Below are positions 1 through 5,378 of a stretch of 5,378 bases of DNA, piece after piece. The stretch is taken from positions 1-5,378 of the forward strand of contig JAVBUZ010000211.1 of NCBI GenBank assembly GCA_031554725.1, written 5' to 3'. The stretch's first letter is position 1; each line of letters begins with the position of its first letter. A program made the translations under genes and the position numbers. The stretch comes from JAVBUZ01 sp031554725 (GTDB lineage Bacteria; Bacillota; Clostridia; Lachnospirales; Lachnospiraceae). The notes beneath the pieces were generated by a model. That model was not told the DNA's origin. It saw nothing but the letters and a program-made list of their open reading frames with translations, and did no database searches.

Positions 1-2
1 TA

Positions 3-176
3 AAAGATAATCAAGTAGATTTTGTTGGTACAGATGCCCATAATGATAAGAGCAGAAGTCCAAAGATCCAAAAGTGTAGAGTAAAAGTGGAAAAAATGTG
101 TGGACAGGAATATGCCAATAAGATATTCTATTACAATGCAAAAAAGATTCTTAATGAAGGAATAGAGCTCGCATAG
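3..176 (+). CDS. cpsB: CpsB/CapC/YwqE-type PHP-domain tyrosine phosphatase, C-terminal fragment (5' end off window)
   Basis: Only the last 57 codons and the stop (TAG) are in the window; the reading frame is open at the left edge. The fragment contains FVGTDAHN (fragment residues 7-14) followed by RSPK. This matches the last metal-binding segment of PHP-family phosphatases of the CpsB/YwqE type, where the Asp and His of the DxH pair bind the catalytic metals. It then runs into a short helical tail with EYANKIFYYNAKKIL, which resembles the 'GxEYA..LFY.NP..IL' ending of that family. Known role of the family: a cytoplasmic, metal-dependent phosphatase that removes phosphate from the C-terminal tyrosines of the CpsD kinase. 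The position directly before the cpsC- and cpsD-like genes, in pneumococcal order, supports the call. The stop is 29 bases before the next gene, so co-transcription is likely. The catalytic N-terminal part cannot be checked here. Confidence 0.85.
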   Translation, partial: KDNQVDFVGTDAHNDKSRSPKIQKCRVKVEKMCGQEYANKIFYYNAKKILNEGIELA

Positions 177-194
177 TACATAAAGCTTTATATG

Positions 195-200
195 AGGAGA
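195..200 (+). promoter_or_regulatory. Ribosome binding site of the cpsC-like gene
   Basis: AGGAGA lies five bases before the ATG at 206. This is a good Shine-Dalgarno match and fixes that ATG as the start. Confidence 0.8.
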
Positions 201-205
201 AAGAT

Positions 206-1036
206 ATGAACGACAACCATGATGAAATAGAAATTGACTTACGAGAGGTATTTGCCGCGATTATGCACAGCCTATGGCTGATTATTTTAGTCACCTTTGT
301 TTTTGGAGCAGTAACCTTTGTGTATAGTAAGTTTGTGATTACCCCTACTTATGAGTCACAAACCCAAATCTATATTCAAAGTAAGCAAAACAGTAATAAC
401 CTTACTTATTCAGATGTACAGTTAAGCTCACAGCTTACGAAGGATTATGCACAGCTAATTACTAGCCGTCACGTAGTAGAGCAGGTAATAGAAAATTTTG
501 GTTTGGATTTAACATATGAGCAATTTGTAGGAAAGGTAAAAGTAGTAACGCCTTCGGATACGCGTATTATTAAAATTACAGTAACTGACCCTGATCCCGT
601 GTTTGCCAAAAATCTAGTAGACGATGTAAGAGAGGTAGCTTCTATTCACATTACCAATGTTATGGATGCAGAAGCAGTAAAAACCGTAGATGAAGGAAAT
701 GTAGCAACGAATCCAGCAAATCCAAGTGTACCTAAGTGGACACTACTTGGTCTAGTTCTAGGAGCTTTCCTTAGTGTGGGAATTGTTCTTGTAAAATATC
801 TTTTGGATGACACCATTAAAACAACAGAGGATGTGGAAAAATATCTGGGACTTAGTACCCTTGCACTGATTCCAATTACAACAATAGTTTCCGACACCAA
901 TGCCGATGATGACATGGATGACATGGAAATGAATCCAGAGTCCCTTCGAAAAGTGAAAAGTACACTTGAAAAATCAAAGCCGAGAGCACAACAGGATGAT
1001 GAATTGGAAATCACAGATATAGCAAATGATAAATAG
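206..1036 (+). CDS. cpsC: Wzz/CpsC-family chain-length determinant and tyrosine-kinase adaptor
   Basis: This 276-residue membrane protein should set polysaccharide chain length and recruit and activate the CpsD-like kinase encoded next. Visible architecture: a short cytoplasmic N-terminus with the Wzz signature IDLREVFAAI (10-19), a first membrane helix at about 22-41, an extracytoplasmic region of about 135 residues, a proline-containing segment NPANPSVPKW (169-178), and a second membrane helix at about 178-200. The helix is followed by the conserved cytoplasmic motif DDTIKTTEDVEKYLGL (201-216) and LALIP. This two-helix layout with a separate kinase gene is the usual Gram-positive arrangement, in which the region after helix 2 contacts the kinase. 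Residues 229-276 form an acidic, low-complexity tail that makes the protein longer than the roughly 230 residues I recall for pneumococcal CpsC. The start is set by AGGAGA at 195-200. It lies 29 bases after the phosphatase gene and 26 before the kinase gene. The family call is secure; whether it controls length, export or mainly the kinase is inferred. Confidence 0.93.
   Translation: MNDNHDEIEIDLREVFAAIMHSLWLIILVTFVFGAVTFVYSKFVITPTYESQTQIYIQSKQNSNNLTYSDVQLSSQLTKDYAQLITSRHVVEQVIENFGLDLTYEQFVGKVKVVTPSDTRIIKITVTDPDPVFAKNLVDDVREVASIHITNVMDAEAVKTVDEGNVATNPANPSVPKWTLLGLVLGAFLSVGIVLVKYLLDDTIKTTEDVEKYLGLSTLALIPITTIVSDTNADDDMDDMEMNPESLRKVKSTLEKSKPRAQQDDELEITDIANDK
908..925 (+). repeat. Two-copy 9-bp perfect tandem repeat in the acidic tail of the cpsC-like gene
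   Basis: GATGACATG occurs twice without a gap and in frame, encoding Asp-Asp-Met twice (residues 235-240). The unit is a multiple of three, so gain or loss would change tail length without breaking the frame. Two copies alone could be chance. Confidence 0.6.
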
Positions 1037-1044
1037 CGAAAAGT

Positions 1045-1052
1045 GAAAGGTG
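1045..1052 (+). promoter_or_regulatory. Suboptimal ribosome binding site of the cpsD-like kinase gene
   Basis: GAAAGGTG ends ten bases before the ATG at 1063. It is a partial Shine-Dalgarno match (AAAGG or GGTG) with longer spacing than the other genes here. No better site is present between the previous stop and this ATG. It may give less kinase than adaptor, but that is inference. Confidence 0.5.
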
Positions 1053-1062
1053 CGGTACTTAC

Positions 1063-1761
1063 ATGCAACAGATACAGTTAAAAAAAGAAGAGTTAGATTA
1101 TAGAGCAAGAGAAGCATATAAAACCTTAAGAACTAATGTAGAGTTTTCGGGTAATGACATAAAAACAGTTGCAATTACAAGCTGTACTCCAAATGAGGGA
1201 AAGAGTAGTATCTCTTATCAACTTGCAGCTTCATATGCTCAGAATGGTAAAAAGGTACTTTTAATTGATGCGGATTTAAGAAAATCGGTTATGAGAAGCC
1301 GTCATAAAAAGGGAAAAATCAGACTAGGATTGGTACATTATCTTGTAGGAAAATATACTTTTGATGATGTGCTTTGTGAGACCGATGAAAAAAACCTTTA
1401 CATGGTTTTTGCTGGTCCGGTTCCACCAAACCCAAGTGAACTTTTAGGAAATAAAAAATTTCAAGAACTAATGGAAGAAGTAAGAAAAGAATATGATATG
1501 GTAATTATAGATACACCACCGCTAGGAAGTGTTATTGATAGTGCGATTGTATCAAAGCAGTGTGATGGTGTTATGCTGGTTATTTCCAATGGAATCATAA
1601 GCTACCGTTTTGCTCAAAAGGTAAAGGAACAGCTAGATAAAGCTGGTTGTCGTATCCTTGGCTGTGTCTTAAATAAGGTGGACATGAGCAAGGGCGGTAA
1701 GTACGGTAAATATGGTTATTATGGTAAATACTATGGTAAGTATTATGGGGAGTATCAATAA
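1063..1761 (+). CDS. cpsD: CpsD/CapB-family bacterial tyrosine autokinase
   Basis: This 232-residue cytoplasmic BY-kinase uses a P-loop fold to phosphorylate tyrosines in its own C-terminal tail and that of neighbouring subunits, controlling polysaccharide polymerisation and export. Motifs in order: EAYKTLRTNVEFS (17-29), the conserved N-terminal segment used for subunit contacts (E-x2-K-x2-R in place of the usual E-x2-R-x2-R); Walker A SCTPNEGKSS (40-49, Lys47); Walker A' VLLIDADLRKS (65-75, Asp69 and Asp71); GPVPPNPSELL (118-128); Walker B MVIIDTPP (146-153, Asp150). The C-terminus, from Gly211, is a Gly/Lys/Tyr cluster with nine tyrosines between 214 and 231, the expected autophosphorylation site. 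It has no membrane helix, so it depends on the CpsC-like protein encoded 26 bases upstream, and the phosphatase upstream of that is its likely opposing enzyme. Length and motifs are complete. MinD/ParA-like ATPases share the fold, but the LRTN segment and Tyr tail exclude them. Confidence 0.95.
   Translation: MQQIQLKKEELDYRAREAYKTLRTNVEFSGNDIKTVAITSCTPNEGKSSISYQLAASYAQNGKKVLLIDADLRKSVMRSRHKKGKIRLGLVHYLVGKYTFDDVLCETDEKNLYMVFAGPVPPNPSELLGNKKFQELMEEVRKEYDMVIIDTPPLGSVIDSAIVSKQCDGVMLVISNGIISYRFAQKVKEQLDKAGCRILGCVLNKVDMSKGGKYGKYGYYGKYYGKYYGEYQ
1696..1755 (+). repeat. Degenerate 9/12-bp tandem repeat encoding the Tyr cluster of the kinase
   Basis: Six consecutive in-frame units begin with GGT or GGG: 9, 9, 9, 12, 12 and 9 bases long. 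Consensus is GGTAARTAY with an extra TAT in the 12-base units. They encode Gly-Lys-Tyr or Gly-Lys-Tyr-Tyr; exceptions are Gly-Tyr-Tyr in unit 3 and Gly-Glu-Tyr in the last. Synonymous differences between units (AAG/AAA, TAC/TAT) show the array is not a recent perfect duplication. It holds nine tyrosines, the presumed phosphorylation targets. Confidence 0.85.
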
Positions 1762-1776
1762 TTATATGTCAGTTGG

Positions 1777-1805
1777 TCGATATTTGAACAAAACAAAGTT
1801 ATAAT
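1777..1805 (+). promoter_or_regulatory. Possible weak internal sigma-A promoter before the sugar dehydrogenase gene
   Basis: A perfect TATAAT (1800-1805) lies in the longest intergenic gap of the window. The only -35 candidate at proper spacing is TCGATA (1777-1782, 17-base spacer), which matches TTGACA at four of six positions. There is no extended -10 TG. A start near 1812 would leave an mRNA leader of only about 15 bases, beginning at the ribosome binding site, which argues against strong use. In AT-rich DNA, TATAAT occurs often by chance. Confidence 0.3.
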
Positions 1806-1811
1806 ACAAAT

Positions 1812-1817
1812 AAAGGA
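1812..1817 (+). promoter_or_regulatory. Ribosome binding site of the sugar dehydrogenase gene
   Basis: AAAGGA lies nine bases before the ATG at 1827 and supports that start, from which the Rossmann motif begins almost immediately, as in the family. Confidence 0.65.
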
Positions 1818-1826
1818 AGAAAAAAT

Positions 1827-3200
1827 ATGAATATTAGTATTTTTGGTCTTGGTTATGTAGGGTGTGTTGGTGCAGCGTGTTGTGCTAAACTAGGGCATCA
1901 TGTAATCGGTAATGATATATCTGAAAATAAGGTTGAATTGATTAATCAAGGGCGTCCCACAATTATTGAAGCAGAGATAGATGAGCTTGTTAAAGAAGCT
2001 CATGACAAGGGGCTTCTTGAAGCTACTATGGACTATCACTATGCTGTGCATAATTCTGAGATTTCATTTATTGCGGTAGGAACTCCAAGTAGTAAAGAAG
2101 GACATTTGGATCTGAGGTATATCTATGGCGTAGCTCGTCAGATTGGTGAGGCTATGAAAGATAAAGAGGATTTCCATATAATTTCGATACGTAGCACGGT
2201 TTTGCCGGGCACAAATAAAAAAGTGGGTGAAATCATAGAAGAGGCATCTGGAAAGAAACGTGGAGAATCGTTTACCATTGTATCCAATCCTGAATTCTTG
2301 AGAGAAGGAACGGCTGTTCATGATTATATGAACCCACCACTTACATTGATTGGTACAGAAAGCGAGATTGCTGAGGTAAAATTTCGTGAATTATATAAAG
2401 ATATCCCTGGTGAATTTATCTCCACTGATATAGAAGTTGCGGAGATGATGAAATATGTAGATAATACATATCATGGCCTAAAAGTAGTATTTGCAAACGA
2501 AGTAGGTAATATCTGCAAGGCTCTTGGTATTGATAGCCATAAGGTTATGGAAATTTTTTGCAAAGATAAGCAGCTTAATATTTCTCCATACTACTTTAAA
2601 CCTGGATTTGCGTATGGGGGGTCATGCCTACCGAAGGATTCCAAGGCGTTACGCACATTAGCTCATGACTTGTATGTAGAGTGTCCGGTTATCAATGCAA
2701 TTAATCCTTCAAACGAACAGCAGAAAAAAAATGCTATTGACATTATTGAAAGCAAGGGGAAAAGAAAGATTGGCATTCTAGGACTGAGTTTTAAGTCTGG
2801 TACGGATGATTTGCGCTGCAGCCCGATTGTCGATGTTGCGGAAGCACTTATTGGTAAAGGATATGAAATCCATATTTATGATAAGAATGTTCGGATATCC
2901 CAATTGACTGGTACAAATGCTGATTTTATCGCAGCTAAATTGCCTCATCTACACGAAATTATTAATGATGATTTAGATGCCGTTTGCTCTGTTAGCGAAG
3001 TTCTAGTAATTACTAATAAAGAAAAAGAATTTAATGATGTACCGGGCAAATATCCACATAAAATTCTTGTTGATTTAGTTCGACAGTTTGATGAACTGGA
3101 CTATGAAGGCAATTATGAAGGTATAAGTTGGGGAAATATCAATATCAATGCGTCTCAGAATGAAAAGCAGAATCGCACGATGGTGAGAACAGAATTTTAA
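1827..3200 (+). CDS. Nucleotide-sugar 6-dehydrogenase, AlgD-like (probable GDP-mannose 6-dehydrogenase)
   Basis: This 457-residue cytoplasmic enzyme of the UDP-glucose/GDP-mannose dehydrogenase family makes an NDP-hexuronic acid from an NDP-hexose by a four-electron, two-NAD+ oxidation. Visible: NAD-binding GLGYVG (7-12) with Asp30 closing the Rossmann motif, VGTPSSKEGHLDL (84-96), RSTVLPGT (122-129), NPEFLREGTAV (154-164), the central dimerisation helix with Lys209 and Asn213, GFAYGGSCLPKD (260-271) with catalytic Cys267, and GLSFKSGTDDLR (319-330) in the C-terminal UDP-binding-type domain. Several positions follow Pseudomonas AlgD as I recall it rather than UDP-glucose dehydrogenases: PPLTLIG instead of PDRxxxG, SCLPKD instead of SCFPKD, GTDDLR instead of NTDDxR, and an EGISW ending like AlgD EGICW. 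GDP-mannose as substrate is therefore likely but inferred. The protein runs 22 residues past EGISW, a polar tail I cannot assign. It follows the kinase gene by 65 bases and precedes the heparinase-like gene by 26. Family call is near certain, subtype about 0.75. Confidence 0.93.
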   Translation: MNISIFGLGYVGCVGAACCAKLGHHVIGNDISENKVELINQGRPTIIEAEIDELVKEAHDKGLLEATMDYHYAVHNSEISFIAVGTPSSKEGHLDLRYIYGVARQIGEAMKDKEDFHIISIRSTVLPGTNKKVGEIIEEASGKKRGESFTIVSNPEFLREGTAVHDYMNPPLTLIGTESEIAEVKFRELYKDIPGEFISTDIEVAEMMKYVDNTYHGLKVVFANEVGNICKALGIDSHKVMEIFCKDKQLNISPYYFKPGFAYGGSCLPKDSKALRTLAHDLYVECPVINAINPSNEQQKKNAIDIIESKGKRKIGILGLSFKSGTDDLRCSPIVDVAEALIGKGYEIHIYDKNVRISQLTGTNADFIAAKLPHLHEIINDDLDAVCSVSEVLVITNKEKEFNDVPGKYPHKILVDLVRQFDELDYEGNYEGISWGNININASQNEKQNRTMVRTEF

Positions 3201-3212
3201 TAAAGTAGTTTT

Positions 3213-3220
3213 GGGGAGGT
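3213..3220 (+). promoter_or_regulatory. Strong ribosome binding site of the heparinase-like gene
   Basis: GGGGAGGT sits in the 26-base gap, six bases before the ATG at 3227. It is the best Shine-Dalgarno match in the window and decides this start over the internal Met14. Confidence 0.85.
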
Positions 3221-3226
3221 AAAGGC

Positions 3227-5080
3227 ATGGCTAATCTTGCGTGGCTTGTAAGACGTCTAAAGGCGATGTCCATTCCAGAAGTGGTGTGGAGGATATCGCA
3301 GAAGATGATACAAAAAAGCGAAGAAAAAAAATATAAATCACATAAGACAGTCGTGACTGATACGCTTTTTAACTCCAAGTTACAAGGGATAAATATTGAT
3401 GCTTTGAAAATGCACTTGAATTATGAAAACAAGGATTATTCATTAAAAACCATTATTCCGCTTTTAGGCGGATATAATTATTCAGAATATAAGAGACATT
3501 GGGATGCAGGTTTTCAAACAAGCAATAGTTGGCCTGATACATTTTCATATTCCTTGGAATATAAACAACGAGATGATATTGGAGATGCAAGAACAAACTG
3601 GGAATTAAATAGACATTTTCAGTTTGCACTATTGGCAAAGGACTATAGAGCTTCTGGCGAAAAGAATTATCTTACAGAACTGGAAGAACTCTTTAATGAC
3701 TGGAACGAAAAAAATCCATTTCTATGGGGAATTTCATGGACTAGTGCTATGGAAATTGCAATTAGGTGTAGTAACTGGTGCTATACATATTGTTTTTTAG
3801 AGGGAATGGAAGGAACAGAACCGATACAGAAAAAATTGAAAAATGGTATCTTGAATATGACGAATTATATTGTAAATCACTATTCAAGGTATTCATCAGC
3901 AAATAATCACCTTATTGTTGAAGCGTATGCTATTGGACAAAGCGGAATATTGTTTGACTACCAACTGTGGACAAACCTAGCGATAGAAATATTGACAAGA
4001 GAGCTTCCACTTCAAAATTATTCAGATGGTATTAATAAGGAACTATCTTTGCATTATCAGTCTTTTTATATGGAAGCTATGGGGTTGATGATGCGGTTAA
4101 TGATAAAAAATGGCATAGAAGTACCATCTATTTGGAACGAAACGTTGAATAAGATGTGTGCGTATGTTGCGACATGCATAGGGGCATACGGAGAAGTAAT
4201 TGAATTTGGAGATAATGATGAAGGCAAGGTATTGGACATCCAAGGTGGATTAAATCATTATCAATACGTACTTGGTTTATTCGGATTTTTGTTGGAGAAA
4301 CGGTATAGAGAAGAAATTGAATGCGAAAATCTGAAATGGCTGTTTACTGATGAAGAACAACACATGCTAAGAGAAAAACCTCTTTTCAAACCTGAACAAT
4401 ATACTTGCTATAAAATTGGCGGAAATAGTATTTTAAGAAGCAAAGATGAAAGAATATTGATTGGTATAGACCATGCAGCACTTGGATTTGGTAGTATTGC
4501 AGCCCATGGTCATGCGGATGCACTGAGTTTTCAGATATTCGTTGATGGTGTTCCAGTATTTGTTGATCCGGGAACTTACATTTACCACTGCAATTTAAAA
4601 AGCAGAAATAATTATAGAAAAACAGAAAATCACAATACTGTTTGCATTGATGGAAAGGATCAATCAGAAATGTTGGGAGCTTTTTTGTGGGGGAAGAAAG
4701 CTGAATGCAAGTTAATTGATTATAAAACGCAAGATGGTAAAGCCATGCTAACAGCATCCCATGATGGATATAAACGAGATATAATGCGTACTTTTGTTTT
4801 TGATGGTAGAAGACAGATAACTATCGAGGATGAAGTATCTGCCACAGATAATCGGGTTGCTTATTATCTGTTTTCTCCTGATTTTCAGGTGATAAAAGAT
4901 GAAAATCAGATAACAGTAATAAATGGGAAACTGGAAATTCATATGACATTTACAGATTGTCAGGACTTGCAGATAAAGAGAACGCGTTATTCAAGAATCT
5001 ATGGAATAGAAGAAAAAACAACTGCCATAGCAGTTACATTTAATGGAAATAAACTTGTTACAAATATCAATCTTGGGTGA
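3227..5080 (+). CDS. Heparinase II/III (alginate lyase-like) family protein, no signal peptide
   Basis: This 617-residue protein belongs to the family of polysaccharide lyases that cleave uronate-containing chains by beta-elimination. The N-terminal part (to about 350) has the (alpha/alpha)-toroid features of heparinase II/III proteins: RLKAMSIPEVVWRISQK (10-26), WELNRHFQF (125-133), WTSAMEIAIRCSNW (171-184), ANNHLIVEA (225-233), DGINKELSLHYQSFY (267-281) and FGDNDEGK (327-334). The C-terminal beta-sandwich domain (about 395-600) shows AHGHADALSF (426-435), VDPGTYIY (446-453) and ENHNTVCIDGKDQSE (467-481). By analogy with characterised lyases, Asn227/His228, Tyr277 and His427 or His429 are candidate catalytic residues, so the protein looks active. 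The first 30 residues are basic and amphipathic with no hydrophobic stretch, so no signal peptide or anchor is seen and a cytoplasmic location is inferred. Members in polysaccharide operons are often of unknown function. It lies between an AlgD-like dehydrogenase and a glycosyltransferase, suggesting action on a uronate-containing polymer or intermediate. Substrate is not determinable here. Confidence 0.9.
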   Translation: MANLAWLVRRLKAMSIPEVVWRISQKMIQKSEEKKYKSHKTVVTDTLFNSKLQGINIDALKMHLNYENKDYSLKTIIPLLGGYNYSEYKRHWDAGFQTSNSWPDTFSYSLEYKQRDDIGDARTNWELNRHFQFALLAKDYRASGEKNYLTELEELFNDWNEKNPFLWGISWTSAMEIAIRCSNWCYTYCFLEGMEGTEPIQKKLKNGILNMTNYIVNHYSRYSSANNHLIVEAYAIGQSGILFDYQLWTNLAIEILTRELPLQNYSDGINKELSLHYQSFYMEAMGLMMRLMIKNGIEVPSIWNETLNKMCAYVATCIGAYGEVIEFGDNDEGKVLDIQGGLNHYQYVLGLFGFLLEKRYREEIECENLKWLFTDEEQHMLREKPLFKPEQYTCYKIGGNSILRSKDERILIGIDHAALGFGSIAAHGHADALSFQIFVDGVPVFVDPGTYIYHCNLKSRNNYRKTENHNTVCIDGKDQSEMLGAFLWGKKAECKLIDYKTQDGKAMLTASHDGYKRDIMRTFVFDGRRQITIEDEVSATDNRVAYYLFSPDFQVIKDENQITVINGKLEIHMTFTDCQDLQIKRTRYSRIYGIEEKTTAIAVTFNGNKLVTNINLG

Positions 5081-5082
5081 GG
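5078..5082 (+). promoter_or_regulatory. Ribosome binding site overlapping the heparinase-like stop codon (translational coupling)
   Basis: TGAGG combines the TGA stop of the upstream gene (5078-5080) with the Shine-Dalgarno of the next one, six bases before the ATG at 5089. Terminating ribosomes can readily reinitiate, tying expression of the two proteins together. Confidence 0.7.
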
Positions 5083-5088
5083 AAAAGT

Positions 5089-5378
5089 ATGAAAAACGAT
5101 AGAAAAGTGTTGATTATTGTTGAAAATTTGCCAGTTCCTTTTGATACGCGTGTTTGGCAGGAAGCAACCACGTTAGTTGCTAATGGGTATACGGTTTCAA
5201 TTATTTGTCCGAAGGGTAAGGGGTATACTGCCGAGGAGGAATTACTTGATGGCGTCCATATTTTCCGACATAATCTTCCCAAAGAAGGCAACGGAGCAAT
5301 TGGCTATGTAAAAGAGTACGGAACTGCACTTAAAGAGGAACTTCGTCTAGCAAAGAAAATTTATAAAACTATTGGTTT
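5089..5378 (+). CDS. Family 4 glycosyltransferase, N-terminal fragment (3' end off window)
   Basis: The first 96 codons plus two bases are present; the frame is open at the right edge. The sequence begins with a beta-strand, KVLIIVENLPVPFDTRVW (6-23), followed by QEATTLVANGYTVSIICPKG (24-43), DGVHIFRHNLP (54-64) and GYVKEYGTAL (72-81). This matches the N-terminal Rossmann half of GT4 (GT-B fold) transferases of capsule and O-antigen clusters, where 'PFDxRVWxEA', 'CPKGKGY' and 'DGV.IYRH' are typical. Known family role: retaining transfer of a sugar from an NDP-sugar to a lipid-linked oligosaccharide at the cytoplasmic membrane face. The donor-binding C-terminal half is outside the window, so donor and acceptor cannot be guessed. 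It starts eight bases after the heparinase-like gene and is probably translationally coupled to it. Confidence 0.88.
   Translation, partial: MKNDRKVLIIVENLPVPFDTRVWQEATTLVANGYTVSIICPKGKGYTAEEELLDGVHIFRHNLPKEGNGAIGYVKEYGTALKEELRLAKKIYKTIG

Noticed and set aside
180..191. Perfect 12-bp palindrome ATAAAGCTTTAT just before the cpsC-like ribosome binding site
   Set aside because: It is AT-rich, has no loop for an RNA hairpin, no following T-run and no second copy in the window. A chance occurrence is as likely as an operator.
646..1068. 140-codon open frame on the minus strand opposite the cpsC-like gene
   Set aside because: It is a shadow of a well-supported gene, with Ser/Phe-rich low-complexity content and no recognisable domain.
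1063..1761. ParA/MinD-type partition ATPase instead of a kinase
   Set aside because: The Walker motifs are shared, but the LRTN N-terminal segment, the Tyr-rich tail and the phosphatase and CpsC-like neighbours fit only a BY-kinase.
1784..1805. TTGAAC followed by TATAAT as a promoter
   Set aside because: The spacer is only ten bases, far too short for a sigma-A promoter. TTGGTC at 1773-1778 is too far away at 21 bases.
1762..1826. Terminator between the kinase and dehydrogenase genes
   Set aside because: I find no GC-rich stem followed by a T-run in this gap; readthrough is expected.
4386..4757. 123-codon open frame on the minus strand opposite the heparinase-like gene
   Set aside because: It lies opposite the conserved catalytic domain of the lyase-like gene and encodes a composition-biased protein without motifs. 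The other minus-strand frames (2064-2321, 3145-3378, 3453-3638, 4748-4942, 5067-5291) were rejected for the same reason.
1..5378. CRISPR, insertion sequence, tRNA, riboswitch or defence system
   Set aside because: Nearly the whole window is coding with gaps of 65 bases or less. No spaced repeats, terminal inverted repeats, transposase, cloverleaf or conserved leader motif was seen.

Overview
The window is a stretch of an exopolysaccharide/capsule biosynthesis operon from an AT-rich Gram-positive bacterium. The best guess is class Clostridia, possibly Lachnospiraceae. That rests on the low G+C content (judged by eye), strong AGGAGG-type ribosome binding sites, the separate CpsC-like adaptor and CpsD-like kinase, the PHP-type phosphatase, and the Gly/Lys/Tyr-rich kinase tail. 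No rRNA or other taxonomic marker is present, so the family-level guess is weak. All genes are on the + strand, tightly packed, and the operon continues past both edges.

Layout: (1) bases 3-176 are the 3' end of a CpsB/YwqE-type PHP tyrosine phosphatase. (2) 206-1036 is a Wzz/CpsC chain-length determinant and kinase activator with two membrane helices and an acidic tail. (3) 1063-1761 is a CpsD/CapB tyrosine autokinase ending in a nine-tyrosine repetitive cluster. (4) 1762-1826 is a 65-base gap, the longest in the window, with a possible weak internal promoter. (5) 1827-3200 is a nucleotide-sugar 6-dehydrogenase that resembles GDP-mannose dehydrogenase (AlgD) more than UDP-glucose dehydrogenase. 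(6) 3227-5080 is a heparinase II/III (alginate lyase-like) family protein without a signal peptide. (7) 5089 to the right edge is the first 96 codons of a family 4 glycosyltransferase whose ribosome binding site overlaps the preceding stop codon.

How they fit together: the first three genes form the phosphoregulatory module (phosphatase, membrane adaptor, kinase) in the same order as pneumococcal cpsB-cpsC-cpsD. It controls polymer length and export through the phosphorylation state of the kinase's Tyr tail. The next three genes belong to the polymer-specific part: a uronic-acid precursor enzyme, a possible uronate-polymer lyase or processing enzyme, and a sugar transferase. A repeat unit containing a hexuronic acid, possibly mannuronic acid, is a reasonable inference but not proven. 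The initiating sugar-phosphate transferase, flippase and polymerase are not in this window.

I see no RNA gene, CRISPR array, insertion sequence, attachment site or convincing terminator. The window is mostly a recognisable polysaccharide locus. The points worth a second look are the AlgD-like plus heparinase II/III pairing in a Gram-positive operon and the slippage-prone repeats in the two regulatory proteins.
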